Shown here one piece after another: positions 28,616-37,365 of a stretch of DNA of 64,000 bases (position 1 is the stretch's first letter; each line of letters starts with the position of its first letter). The stretch comes from Marinobacter sediminicola (GTDB taxonomy: Bacteria; Pseudomonadota; Gammaproteobacteria; Pseudomonadales; Oleiphilaceae), in contig NZ_JAVIXR010000005.1 of the NCBI RefSeq assembly GCF_031157525.1, positions 124,001 through 188,000 on the forward strand, written 5' to 3'. The position numbers and the translations under genes are program-made. The notes under the pieces are model-generated. The model saw nothing but the letters and a program-made list of their open reading frames with translations, searched no databases and had not been told where the DNA came from.

Positions 28616-29410
28616 TTACTCCATGTTGCGAGAGTAGAATATCTCCAGCTTTTCGCGACGAAGTCGCTCTTCAATCGTGCGCGCAATCTCAGGGTCAAGA
28701 TCTTCCGCATTTTCACCGAAAACGTGGTTGTCGAGGTTGAACTCTTTCACCATCATTTTGGTGTGGAAAAGGTTTTCCTGATACACGTTCACATCGATCA
28801 TCTGATAAGCATTCTGCGTATCTTCGGTCAGGTAGTTCTGGATCGAGTTGATGTCGTGATCAATGTAATGCTTGGTGCCGTCTACATCGCGGGTAAAGCC
28901 ACGTACACGGTAGTCAACGGTCACCACATCCGAATCGAAGCTGTGAATCAGATAGTTCAAAACCTTCAAGGGCGATATCAGGCCGCAGGTGGACACATCG
29001 ATGTCTGCCCGGAAGGTACTGATTCCCTCGTGGGGGTGACTCTCGGGATAGGTGTGTACCGTCACGTGGCTCTTGTCGAGGTGAGCTACGATGGTGTCGG
29101 GTAGCGGGCCGGGTGACTCTTCGTTGTCGGGCTCTTCACCGTCGGTCAGTTCATGCTCGGCGATGAGCATGGTCACCGATGCCCCATGGGGCTCGTAATC
29201 CTGACGGGCGATGTTGAGCACGTTTGCGCCAATGATCTTGACCACATCGGTCAGAATCTGGGTAAGGCGCTCTGCGTTATACATCTCATCGATGTAGTCA
29301 ATATAGCCTTCGCGCTGCTCTTCAGTCTGCGCATAGCAGATGTCGTAGATATTGAAGCTCAGGGATTTAGTCAGGTTGTTGAAACCGTGCAACTGGAGTT
29401 TTGATTCCAT
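28616..29410 (-). CDS. speD: S-adenosylmethionine decarboxylase proenzyme
   Basis: 264 residues, the length of the E. coli-type class. Supplies decarboxylated SAM, the aminopropyl donor for spermidine. The self-cleavage site is [13 protein letters not shown]: Ser114 after Lys113 becomes the pyruvoyl cofactor. Downstream [19 protein letters not shown] and [14 protein letters not shown] are conserved. GGAGGG lies eight bases before the ATG. Next to an OsmC-family gene and crp, a conserved neighbourhood in Pseudomonas. Spermidine is also a building block of petrobactin, whose genes lie 22 kb away. Confidence 0.97.
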   Translation of the reverse strand: MESKLQLHGFNNLTKSLSFNIYDICYAQTEEQREGYIDYIDEMYNAERLTQILTDVVKIIGANVLNIARQDYEPHGASVTMLIAEHELTDGEEPDNEESPGPLPDTIVAHLDKSHVTVHTYPESHPHEGISTFRADIDVSTCGLISPLKVLNYLIHSFDSDVVTVDYRVRGFTRDVDGTKHYIDHDINSIQNYLTEDTQNAYQMIDVNVYQENLFHTKMMVKEFNLDNHVFGENAEDLDPEIARTIEERLRREKLEIFYSRNME

Positions 29411-29574
29411 GCTCAGGCCCTCCGATCTATGGAGATGAATGACGGCAGGGCGGTCGTTACACGCTCTGCGCAGGCCGCCACCGGCAAGGATTCAGGTTGT
29501 TCACCTTTTGTTCAAGCCGGCGGAGAAAGGGCGGTATTATGCACGCCCCGTTGAGTATTGAATAGTGCTGTGGG

Positions 29575-30003
29575 TCAGGCTTGGGCTGCGGTCCGGATTT
29601 CATGGCTGTGGCTGATTTCCACACCGGCTTTTTCAAGCATAATCGAAGCAGAACAATACTTCTCAGCAGACAAACTAACAGCGCGTTTTACCTGGCTTTC
29701 TTTCAGGTTGTGGCCGGTCACCACAAAGTGCAGGTGAATTCTGGTGAACACTGAAGGCACAGCATCCGCGCGCTCGGCTTCCAGCTCGGCATGGCAAGCC
29801 GTGACATCCTGGCGGCTTTTCTTCAGGATGCTCATTACATCAAAAGATGAACAGCCACCAAGGCCCATTAGCAGCAGCTCCATGGGGCGCGGCCCCAGGT
29901 TTTCGCCACCGTGATCGGGTGGGCCATCCAGCTGTACGGAGTGGCCAGTGCCACTGGTCGCTCGGAAGCTGGCGTTGCCGGTCCAGTCGACGGTTGCTTT
30001 CAT
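29575..30003 (-). CDS. OsmC-family (YhfA-like) protein
   Basis: 142 residues. OsmC fold features: GPRPMELLLMGLGGCSSFDVMSIL with the first redox Cys and KYCSASIMLEKAGVEI with the second Cys. The pair of cysteines suggests peroxide or thiol chemistry, although YhfA-type members are uncharacterised. The ATG at 30003 is preferred over an in-frame upstream ATG at 30078 because it has CAGGAG upstream and homology starts there. It is divergent from crp, the same arrangement as yhfA and crp in E. coli. Confidence 0.9.
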   Translation of the reverse strand: MKATVDWTGNASFRATSGTGHSVQLDGPPDHGGENLGPRPMELLLMGLGGCSSFDVMSILKKSRQDVTACHAELEAERADAVPSVFTRIHLHFVVTGHNLKESQVKRAVSLSAEKYCSASIMLEKAGVEISHSHEIRTAAQA

Positions 30004-30266
30004 CAAGGGTGTACTCCTGTTGCGCGGTGGTGGGCAAGGGCCCGCCTGGGTGGTATCGAATGGACAGGATGCTAGCATAACCGCTAGCCTCTGGCAGTCG
30101 ATGGCGCATGCCGTTGATACATTCGGTATACTGTTTCCAGTTGCCCGAAGCAGACCTTCTTGCTATAAGTTGTTCTGTTATTTGGCAAAAAATAAACCCG
30201 CATGGAAAGCCGGGCAAACAACAAACATCGGATCCCGCCAGTATTTGAGGAGGCACGTCCCGCACT

Positions 30267-30908
30267 ATGGCCACTATCATTAAGCCAGTTGAGCAGAAAA
30301 CCAAGCATCTCGACTATTTTCTATCGCAGTGCCATCGCCGCAGATATCCGGCAAAGAGCACCATTATTTACGCGGGCGATAAAAGCGACTCCCTCTTTTA
30401 CATCGTTAAGGGATCCGTCACGGTTATCATCGAAGACGATGATGGCCGCGAGATGATCATGGCCTACCTCAATGCCGGAGACTTTTTTGGCGAGATGGGG
30501 CTGTTCGATAATATGGATTCCCGCAGTGCCTGGGTGAAGGCAAAAACCGAATGTGAGGTGGCTGAAATCAGCTACCCCAAGTTCCGGGAAATTGCCCAGC
30601 AGGATCTTGGGGTTCTCTACTTTATTGGCGAGCAAATGGCGTCGCGCCTGCGCCAAACCACCCGTAAAGTGGGCGATCTGGCATTCCTGGACGTAACCGG
30701 CCGGGTTGCTCGTACCTTGCTCGACTTGTGCAAGGAGCCAGACGCCATGACTCACCCGGATGGCATGCAGATCAAAATCACCCGCCAGGAAATTGGCCGC
30801 ATTGTGGGCTGTTCCCGGGAGATGGTTGGCAGAGTGCTTAAAACCCTGGAAGACCAGGGGCTTGTGCGGGTAAAAGGCAAAACCATGGTGGTTTTCGGAA
30901 CCCGTTAA
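30267..30908 (+). CDS. crp: cAMP receptor protein, Crp/Vfr
   Basis: 213 residues. The N-terminal cyclic-nucleotide domain contains [38 protein letters not shown] with the phosphate-binding R-S-A (SRSAWVKA). The C-terminal winged helix is [25 protein letters not shown], nearly identical to the recognition helix of Crp and Vfr. Global regulator; in pseudomonads Vfr controls virulence and twitching. GAGGAGG lies about 14 bases before the ATG, somewhat long. Its 3' end overlaps the convergent hydrolase by four bases. In Pseudomonas the trpGDC operon is a close neighbour; here it lies at 60 kb. Confidence 0.95.
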   Translation: MATIIKPVEQKTKHLDYFLSQCHRRRYPAKSTIIYAGDKSDSLFYIVKGSVTVIIEDDDGREMIMAYLNAGDFFGEMGLFDNMDSRSAWVKAKTECEVAEISYPKFREIAQQDLGVLYFIGEQMASRLRQTTRKVGDLAFLDVTGRVARTLLDLCKEPDAMTHPDGMQIKITRQEIGRIVGCSREMVGRVLKTLEDQGLVRVKGKTMVVFGTR

Positions 30909-31777
30909 GAACGAATAAAACTGCGTACTGCACTGGCAACGGCGTCTGGTTCTGTGAGCTGCGCCCAGTGCGGTGCGTTTAATTGCACTCGAGTAAGTTT
31001 GCCCGCCCATTGGTTTAGCTGCCCGAACAAGTCGGCACCCACATAACTGTCGTGCTTCAGAATGATCAGTTGTACCGGGCAGCTTGCGAACCTTGGCTGT
31101 GGCCTGAGCAGGCGGGACACGAAGTTGGCCCGGTACAATTGCACGCCGTAACGCCCGTCCTCCTTCTGCATGCTGCTGAAGCAGGCATCTGTCACCCCCT
31201 CCCGCTTCTGCAATATAGCTGGCCACTTTCTATCAAGCCCCATGCTCCAGATGGTTTCGGGTATAACGGGCAGCTGAAACAAAAAAACGTACCAGGATTT
31301 AAGCAGCTGTTTGGCCACCCTAACTGGGCCACCATCAGTCAGGTTCCAAGCCTGTGTTCTTAACCAGGCCCCGACATGGTCAAGGCAGGGGCCAGAAATA
31401 GAGGTAAAGGAAAGAATGCGCTCTTGAAGAGGGCTAGAGCCTACCGATTCCCAACTCTGTATCGAGCCCCAATCGTGGGCCAGCAGGTGAAAATGGCGAT
31501 TGGGCAATAACTGATCCACAACGGCTTCAAGATCCTTGGCCAGCAGCGATAAGCGGTAGTCTCGGGTGCGAACCGGCTTGTCTGAAAGGCCAGCACCTCG
31601 AACGTCGTAGCGCACGAGAAAGAAATCTGACGCCAGAGCGTCAACAACCTTGTCCCACACGCGGTGGTTGTCCGGGTAACCGTGAACCAGAACCAGAGGT
31701 ATGCCGTCTGGATTCCCTTCGGTCACGGCATGCAGTGAGATGTTGTTACTGGTGATGCGGTGAGTGCTGTACATCAT
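30905..31777 (-). CDS. Alpha/beta hydrolase, epoxide-hydrolase-like
   Basis: 290 residues from the ATG at 31777. The oxyanion motif is [12 protein letters not shown] (H-G-x-P), and the nucleophile elbow is LLAHDWGS, so the nucleophile is Asp rather than Ser, as in epoxide hydrolases and haloalkane dehalogenases. The catalytic His is in [13 protein letters not shown]. No signal peptide. A longer form from TTG at 31882 would overlap the modC stop but adds a non-homologous leader; the start is therefore uncertain. Lies just downstream of modABC on the same strand. Substrate unknown; Asp nucleophile supports hydrolysis of an epoxide or C-halogen bond over an ester. Confidence 0.8.
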   Translation of the reverse strand: MMYSTHRITSNNISLHAVTEGNPDGIPLVLVHGYPDNHRVWDKVVDALASDFFLVRYDVRGAGLSDKPVRTRDYRLSLLAKDLEAVVDQLLPNRHFHLLAHDWGSIQSWESVGSSPLQERILSFTSISGPCLDHVGAWLRTQAWNLTDGGPVRVAKQLLKSWYVFLFQLPVIPETIWSMGLDRKWPAILQKREGVTDACFSSMQKEDGRYGVQLYRANFVSRLLRPQPRFASCPVQLIILKHDSYVGADLFGQLNQWAGKLTRVQLNAPHWAQLTEPDAVASAVRSFIRS

Positions 31778-31878
31778 TGCAGGCCCGTTATCAGGAGTTG
31801 AACGGTGTGTGCAAAGAAGCTTACGTGTCTGAATCCGCAGAGGCTGTGGCCAAAAGGGCCATAACCCGGTCCGGTTGA

Positions 31879-32958
31879 TCAATCAACAAGGGCGACGGAC
31901 TTGATCTGCAACCAGACGTGCTGCCCGGGCTCAATGGCCAGAGCGTGCACGGCCCGGCTGGTCAGGCGTGAAAGAAAAGGGGTTTTCCCAGCCAGTAAGC
32001 GCACAATGGATGTGCCCGGGCTGACCTCCAAGGCTACTTCATCAACGATCGCAGGCAGCAGATTCTGGATGCTCTGGTCGGTTTGCTCGCTCCGGGCCAG
32101 GCTGACATCCCTTGCGAGCACTTGTAGCCGAATTTTCTGCCCGATCATCAGGCGTTCATCTGCGCGCAGCCAGAGGTGGCCTCCCTCAAAATCCGCACGG
32201 CACAGATGCCACTGCTCATCCCTTTCCGACAGGGTGGCATCGAGAATTACCCCTGCATCGTCCTCAAGCCCAAAGGGCTGGTTCGTGCGAGCCATAATCT
32301 GCTGCAGTGGGCCTTCTGCAACAACCCGTCCGCCATTCATCATCACAATGTGGTCCGCCAGCCGTGCAACTTCGGCTGTGGAGTGGGACACATAGAGCAT
32401 GGGGATGGCAAGGTTGTCCCGCAGGGCTTCCAGGTAGGGCATGATGTCCTGTTTGCTGGCCTGGTCGAGGGCAGACAGGGGTTCATCCATCAGTAACAAC
32501 TTGGGGCTTGTGAGCAGTGCCCGGGCAATGGCCACACGCTGGCGCTCCCCGCCAGAGAGTTTCTCCGGCATGCGGCCAAGCAGGTGCGAGAGCCCCAACC
32601 ATTCAACCGCCTGGTCGAAGGATATTTGGCGGTCGCTTTGAGGAATGCGCTTGTACCCGTACATCAGGTTGCGCTTTACCGAGAGGTGAGGGAACAGGCT
32701 GGTTTCCTGAAACACATAGGCCAGAGGCCGTTGATGAACGGGGCGGCTACCGGTTTCATTCTGCCATTCGTCGCCGTTCACACGCATGGCGCCGTCCGAC
32801 GGCTGCAGGCCTGCCATGCAACGCAGCAAGGTTGTTTTGCCACAGCCTGAATGCCCGAACAGGGCGGTGAGCCCGCTACCCGGGAGGTTCAGATCAACGT
32901 CCAGTTCAAATGTCCCAACGTTGCAGGCGAAACGCGCCTGTATTCCCGATGCCGCCAT
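31879..32958 (-). CDS. modC: Molybdate ABC transporter ATP-binding protein
   Basis: 359 residues. ATPase motifs: Walker A FGHSGCGKTTLLRCMAGLQ, signature LSGGERQRVAIARALL, Walker B LLLMDEPLSALD. The C-terminal part from about residue 290 is the Mop/TOBE molybdate-binding domain (LLPAIVDEVALEVSPGTSIV, VWLQIKS). Powers import through ModB. Its ATG overlaps the modB stop (TAATG). Order modA-modB-modC as in E. coli. No ModE-type operator or molybdenum-cofactor riboswitch was seen upstream of modA. Confidence 0.95.
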   Translation of the reverse strand: MAASGIQARFACNVGTFELDVDLNLPGSGLTALFGHSGCGKTTLLRCMAGLQPSDGAMRVNGDEWQNETGSRPVHQRPLAYVFQETSLFPHLSVKRNLMYGYKRIPQSDRQISFDQAVEWLGLSHLLGRMPEKLSGGERQRVAIARALLTSPKLLLMDEPLSALDQASKQDIMPYLEALRDNLAIPMLYVSHSTAEVARLADHIVMMNGGRVVAEGPLQQIMARTNQPFGLEDDAGVILDATLSERDEQWHLCRADFEGGHLWLRADERLMIGQKIRLQVLARDVSLARSEQTDQSIQNLLPAIVDEVALEVSPGTSIVRLLAGKTPFLSRLTSRAVHALAIEPGQHVWLQIKSVALVD

Positions 32959-33635
32959 TATCTCACCAGCCCGGACTGTAGCCGGCCATTCAGTGAATAC
33001 AGGGTTACAAGCACCACGAAGGAGAAGACAACCATGCCCGCAGCCAGCCAGTGGGCCTGGGTGTACTCCAGGGATTCCACATGGTCGTAAATGGCCACCG
33101 AAAGCACCTTGGTTTCACCGGGTATGTTGCCGCCGATCATAAGCACAACACCAAATTCGCCGATGGTATGGGCGAAGGTGAGCACGCTGGCGGTTAGAAA
33201 GCCCGGCCTTGCCAAGGGGATCACAATAGAAAAAAAGCGATCCCGGGGTGACGCCCGAAGCGTGGATGCGACTTCAAGAAGTTGCTGATTAATGGAGGCG
33301 AATGCGTTTTGCAGGGGCTGAACGGTAAATGGCAGGGAATAGATAACCGATGCAATGACCAGACCTTCGAAGGTGAAGGGCAATAGGCCAAGCCCCAACT
33401 GCTCGGTGATCCGGCCAACCATGCCTTTCGGTCCCATCAGCACCAGAAGGTAGAACCCGAGAACCGTAGGCGGCAATACCAGGGGCAGGGCAACAATCGC
33501 TGCAATGGGCTGTCTTACCCAGTGATTACTGCGAGCCAGCCACCAAGCGATGGGCGTTCCCACCACCAGAAGTATGGCGGTGGTAAAACCTGCAAGCTTC
33601 AAGGTGAGCCACACTGGCTCCCAGTATATGTCCAT
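32958..33635 (-). CDS. modB: Molybdate ABC transporter permease
   Basis: 225 residues, five to six membrane segments, beginning MDIYWEPVWLTLKLAGFTTAI. The inner-membrane coupling loop EVASTLRASPRDRFFSIVIPLARPGFL matches the EAA motif of molybdate and sulfate permeases, followed by TFAHTIGEFGVVLMIGGNIPG. Twenty bases after modA and overlapping modC by one base, so the three are translated as one operon. Confidence 0.95.
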   Translation of the reverse strand: MDIYWEPVWLTLKLAGFTTAILLVVGTPIAWWLARSNHWVRQPIAAIVALPLVLPPTVLGFYLLVLMGPKGMVGRITEQLGLGLLPFTFEGLVIASVIYSLPFTVQPLQNAFASINQQLLEVASTLRASPRDRFFSIVIPLARPGFLTASVLTFAHTIGEFGVVLMIGGNIPGETKVLSVAIYDHVESLEYTQAHWLAAGMVVFSFVVLVTLYSLNGRLQSGLVR

Positions 33636-33655
33636 GGAGTTGGCCGGGTTACGTT

Positions 33656-34417
33656 TTAATGGTCGGTTTCATAACCAAAGCTCTCAATGATGCCTCGGGC
33701 TTTGTCGCCGCGCAGGAACTCAAGCCACTGGTGGGCTGCATCGTTCTTTTCGCTGCGAGCCAGAAGAATAGCTTGTTGGTTGATGGGGGAATAGTCGGCT
33801 TGGGGAATCATCCAGAGCGAGCCGCCTTTGTCATCCCATGAGCGCACCTGTGAGAGCGCGACAAAGCCGGACTGGGCATTGGTGGTGGCGACAAACTGGA
33901 AGGTCTGGGCAATAGAATCGCCGCGAACCAGGCGATCCTGCAAAGCGTCCCAAAGGCCCATCTTGGTGAGAACTTCCTGTGCCGCGAAACCGTAGGGTGC
34001 TGTTTTCGGGTTCGCAATCGCCAGGCGAGCAAACTCGCCGGACTCAAGCCAGACTTTGGGATCATCAAAAGTACCGGGTACCGGGCTCCAGAGCGCCAGC
34101 TTGCCGCGTGCATAGGTGAATCGGGTGCCTGCTACGCCTTGGCCATTTTTCTCAAGCAACTCCGGTCGAAGGCTGTCGGCGGCAAGAAACACATCGAACG
34201 GCGCGCCGTTATCAATTTGAGCGTAAAGCTTGCCGGTGGAGCCGTAGCTTGCAACTGCCTCCAGCCCGGTTGCTTCACCAAAGGCAGCAATGAGTTCACG
34301 TGTTGTGTCGGTAAAGTTGGCGGCCACGGCGATGCGCACATCGGCCGCATAGGCAGTGCCGCCGAATGCCAGCAAGAGGAACAGACATGCCAATGAACGA
34401 TAAGGCTTTCGGGACAT
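33656..34417 (-). CDS. modA: Molybdate-binding periplasmic protein
   Basis: 253 residues. Signal peptide cleaved after AYA (residue 24), then VRIAVAANFTDTTRELIAAF and SYGSTGKLYAQIDNGAPFDVFLAAD, the ligand-binding strands of ModA. Captures molybdate (or tungstate) for ModBC. First gene of the operon; only 76 bases separate it from the preceding hydrolase on the same strand. Secure as to family. Confidence 0.95.
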   Translation of the reverse strand: MSRKPYRSLACLFLLLAFGGTAYAADVRIAVAANFTDTTRELIAAFGEATGLEAVASYGSTGKLYAQIDNGAPFDVFLAADSLRPELLEKNGQGVAGTRFTYARGKLALWSPVPGTFDDPKVWLESGEFARLAIANPKTAPYGFAAQEVLTKMGLWDALQDRLVRGDSIAQTFQFVATTNAQSGFVALSQVRSWDDKGGSLWMIPQADYSPINQQAILLARSEKNDAAHQWLEFLRGDKARGIIESFGYETDH

Positions 34418-34493
34418 GGTTTATGGTCTTTTATTCGAAGTATGTAAAGAATGTTTCGCCTGACTGATTTTCTGACCCACGGCGGGTGGCATT

Positions 34494-35408
34494 TCAGGCT
34501 TCGGGTTCCCTGGGAGCAAGTAGCGATAGTATATGCTCCCGAACTTCATCGGTGTTGGTTTCGTTCAGCATCTCATGGCGGCCGCCTTCAAATAGCCGAA
34601 GGCTGGTATCTTTTACGCCGGCTTGGCGAATGTCTTCAAAGTGCCGGGTAATACCTTTGCCCATTTCCCCTACGGGGTCATCTGTACCGGCAAACAGGTG
34701 AACCGGAAGATCTTTGCGCCACCCGGAAGGCCTGATTGTTAGCATCCCTTGAATGAAATCATGCCACAGGCCTGTGGTGCACTCGAATCCGCAGAACGGG
34801 TCTGCAATGTATTTGTCTACCTCGGCAGTATCCCGGCTTAGCCAATCGCAGTCGGTCCGGTTGGGCTTGAACATGCGGTTAAATTTGCCGAAGGACATTT
34901 TTGCAATCGTTGGGCTTCGGTGATGCTTGCCGTGGAATTGCCGGATGCCGTTAATCAGGAGCCCGGATACCCATAGCTGTGGTCGGTGAATGCGGTTGGT
35001 GGCGCTGAGTATTAACATATCCAGAGACGCCGGATGTTGCTGGGCGCAGCTCTGAGCAATGAACGACCCCATGCTGTGCCCAAGCAGGGCAAGAGGGATT
35101 CCAGGAAAACGTTCACGAGTATCAAGCAGTACCTGATTCAGGTCGTCGACGACTTTTTCCCAGCCACCTGTATCACTGTAGTGCCCAAGCTGGTCAGCAG
35201 TGCAGGCCGGGCCATGCCCCCTGTGATTCATGGCCACAACAGCAATGTTCCGTTGGGTCAGCCATCGGGCGAAATCAGCATAACGGTCGGCGTGTTCCGC
35301 CATGCCATGGGCGATAACCAGAACGGACCGGGGCATGTTTGGGGAAAAAATCCTGCCCGTGATGGTGTGGTTATTTTGGCCGTTCAGGCTCAGAGATTGC
35401 TCTTGCAT
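34494..35408 (-). CDS. Lysophospholipase/monoacylglycerol-lipase-like hydrolase
   Basis: 304 residues, alpha/beta hydrolase of the serine aminopeptidase S33/PldB type. Oxyanion segment VIAHGMAEHADRY, MNHRGHGPA, nucleophile LLGHSMGSF, acid Asp in FAGTDDPVG and His in EGGRHEML. No signal peptide, so cytoplasmic. Its first 38 bases overlap the end of the upstream fatty acid hydroxylase/desaturase gene, suggesting co-expression in lipid metabolism. Substrate not visible. Confidence 0.85.
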   Translation of the reverse strand: MQEQSLSLNGQNNHTITGRIFSPNMPRSVLVIAHGMAEHADRYADFARWLTQRNIAVVAMNHRGHGPACTADQLGHYSDTGGWEKVVDDLNQVLLDTRERFPGIPLALLGHSMGSFIAQSCAQQHPASLDMLILSATNRIHRPQLWVSGLLINGIRQFHGKHHRSPTIAKMSFGKFNRMFKPNRTDCDWLSRDTAEVDKYIADPFCGFECTTGLWHDFIQGMLTIRPSGWRKDLPVHLFAGTDDPVGEMGKGITRHFEDIRQAGVKDTSLRLFEGGRHEMLNETNTDEVREHILSLLAPREPEA

Positions 35409-36348
35409 GGTGTGTTCCGGACGCTGTTGGAGTCGGGCGTTCCCACTCTGGTGGTTTCCAGAGATGGCTTATTCGAGAGGCTAGTTTACCCGGGCGGGCC
35501 ATGTCACGGAACAGATCCACGTATTCATGTGTCCATAGCACAAGCAGATTGTTGGATGGCGCCGGGCGGGTAATACCATACTCCACCGGCATGTTGGCAT
35601 CTTCTGCTGTAAAGGTTCCGAACAGGCGGTCCCAGATGATCAGGGTGCCGCCGTAGTTCCGATCAATATATTCCGGGTTGCGGCCATGATGAACACGGTG
35701 ATGGCTAGGGGTGTTAAATACCTGTTCGATCCAACGGGGCAACTGCCCGATCAGTGTGGTGTGAACGAAAAACTGATACACCAGAGACAGCGCGTAAACG
35801 ATGCCAATCCAGACCGGATTGAACCCCAGTAGCGCCATGGGTAGGTAAAATGCCCAGCCGCCATTGAATATGTTGGTGGCGTTCTGGCGCATGGCGGTGG
35901 AGAAATTCATGCGCTCTGATGAATGATGGACAACATGGGCGGCCCAAAACCAGCGCATGCGGTGGCTGGCGCGATGCATCCAGTAGAAACAGAAATCGAC
36001 GCCCAGAAAGGTAAGGACGCCTGTGAGCCAATTCAGCTCCAGTTCAAACAGGCGGTAGTGGTAGCAGAGGGCGTAAACCGGAAAGGCGATAATGCCCGCG
36101 AACAATAACTCCGTTGCCTGGTAACCCGCCCCTAGCGTGAAGTTCCGGATGGCTTCGCGAGTATCCATCAGTGCCGGGTTGTGCCTTATTTTCATGTACT
36201 CAAAGGCTGCTACCGCAATGAAAACCGGCGTCGCAATCATGAATATAAGTTGCCGTTCATCCAGCGCCAGCCAAGGGGATACGGCTTGCCAGATTGGCAG
36301 CATGCCACTTTCTTCAAGTACAGCGAACATCATTTCGGTCAGTGACAC
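35371..36348 (-). CDS. Fatty acid hydroxylase/sterol desaturase-family membrane protein
   Basis: 325 residues with about four membrane segments. The di-iron histidine clusters are complete: HRASH in WMHRASHRMRW, HVVHHSS and HHRVHHGRN, plus a Tyr/Asp-rich tail YIDRNYGGTLIIWDRLFGTF. GTG start at 36348 is selected because AAGGAGGGA lies eight bases upstream; the first in-frame ATG would be at 36387. The family hydroxylates or desaturates lipid substrates, including ornithine lipids and carotenoids; sterols are unlikely here. Overlaps the downstream hydrolase by 38 bases. Confidence 0.88.
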   Translation of the reverse strand: MSLTEMMFAVLEESGMLPIWQAVSPWLALDERQLIFMIATPVFIAVAAFEYMKIRHNPALMDTREAIRNFTLGAGYQATELLFAGIIAFPVYALCYHYRLFELELNWLTGVLTFLGVDFCFYWMHRASHRMRWFWAAHVVHHSSERMNFSTAMRQNATNIFNGGWAFYLPMALLGFNPVWIGIVYALSLVYQFFVHTTLIGQLPRWIEQVFNTPSHHRVHHGRNPEYIDRNYGGTLIIWDRLFGTFTAEDANMPVEYGITRPAPSNNLLVLWTHEYVDLFRDMARPGKLASRISHLWKPPEWERPTPTASGTHHARAISEPERPK

Positions 36349-36448
36349 AGCTCGTCCCTCCTTTTCGATTCCACAGCATTCTGGCATGAGCTTGTGGAAT
36401 CGGGAGAGTCGTATCGCGCCACCGGGAGTAGCGGTTTACGCCAAAGGG

Positions 36449-37189
36449 TTACCGGTTATCGCTGTACACTTTGGCAAGCACCTGTAGTTGGGGCTGCCAT
36501 TCTGTAAGCCAGCCCTTGATTTCCTTCGGAATTCGCGCAGGCTTTGGCCAGGGAACCGGGTAGGCCTCAGGCTGAAAAAGCGGCGCAAAAAGGGATGCGG
36601 CTGTGAGATCTGCTCGGGAGAATGAGTCACCCGCCAGAAACGGCTGCTGGCTGTAGATTTCTGCCAATTCAGTCAGTAACTCTTCCAGTACCTTCCTCGA
36701 TTCTTCGGCAGTTTTCTCGTTGATCTTCATCCACTTCCGCATAACTTCGTTTACGCGGCTGAATGCCAGGCTAAGCAGAATGCGATTGTAGAAGGGTGTG
36801 CCTGCGGCCAGTAGCGGCACTACTATTTTCGGGCGCTGCAAAAAGTGGTGGTAGGAGTAGCAGCGCACGGCAGGGCCCGCCAGATTATCCAGACGCTTTT
36901 CCCACGCCAGAGCCGCGGATTTTTCAGGCTCATCCATCGGAGTGAGGGGCTTTTCAGGATAGGTTTTTTCGAGGTAGTCGAGTATGTCAGAGGAACCCTG
37001 GATAACCTCGCCATCATGCACCAGCACGGGCACAGATGCGCCCGCGCCTTTGGTGAGCTTTTGCATGGTTTTTATGTGCTGTCCCGGCAACAGGTTTGTG
37101 GTTTCATAACTGAGGTTCTTGTAATCCAGTGCCCAGCGAATTTTCTCGCAGTAGTGGGATATAGCAAATTGATAAAGCCTGAGAGCCAT
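36449..37189 (-). CDS. Glutathione S-transferase-family protein
   Basis: 246 residues. N-terminal thioredoxin-like domain LYQFAISHYCEKIRWALDYKNL with a Cys where GSTs of the omega/GrxB-like type have theirs, ASVPVLVHDGEVIQGSSDILDYLE carrying the cis-Pro and glutathione gamma-glutamyl site (GSSDI), then an all-helical C-terminal domain ending in FLAGDSFSRADLTAASLFAPLF. GGAGG precedes the ATG. Single gene upstream of the desaturase on the same strand. Substrate unknown. Confidence 0.85.
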   Translation of the reverse strand: MALRLYQFAISHYCEKIRWALDYKNLSYETTNLLPGQHIKTMQKLTKGAGASVPVLVHDGEVIQGSSDILDYLEKTYPEKPLTPMDEPEKSAALAWEKRLDNLAGPAVRCYSYHHFLQRPKIVVPLLAAGTPFYNRILLSLAFSRVNEVMRKWMKINEKTAEESRKVLEELLTELAEIYSQQPFLAGDSFSRADLTAASLFAPLFQPEAYPVPWPKPARIPKEIKGWLTEWQPQLQVLAKVYSDNR

Positions 37190-37365
37190 GGGCTGCCTCC
37201 TGAGTGAGAAGGCTCAGCATAGCGTCGCGTTGTGTAGATAAAAAGTAAAAGGGGCAGTCAGGGTGCGTGTTTTTAAAGGTGACTGGGCCGCGGAAATTGG
37301 TTTTTAGGCATACGAGACATTAAGATGCCGGCATTCATTCACGAAATAACAGCAAAGGGCTTTCT

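Noticed and set aside
34418..34493. ModE operator or molybdenum-cofactor riboswitch upstream of modA
   Set aside because: Only 76 bases are available, with no TATA-type palindrome or conserved aptamer pattern.
35371..36348. Sterol synthesis enzyme
   Set aside because: The family name is historical; no other sterol gene is present, so a lipid hydroxylase or desaturase is more likely.
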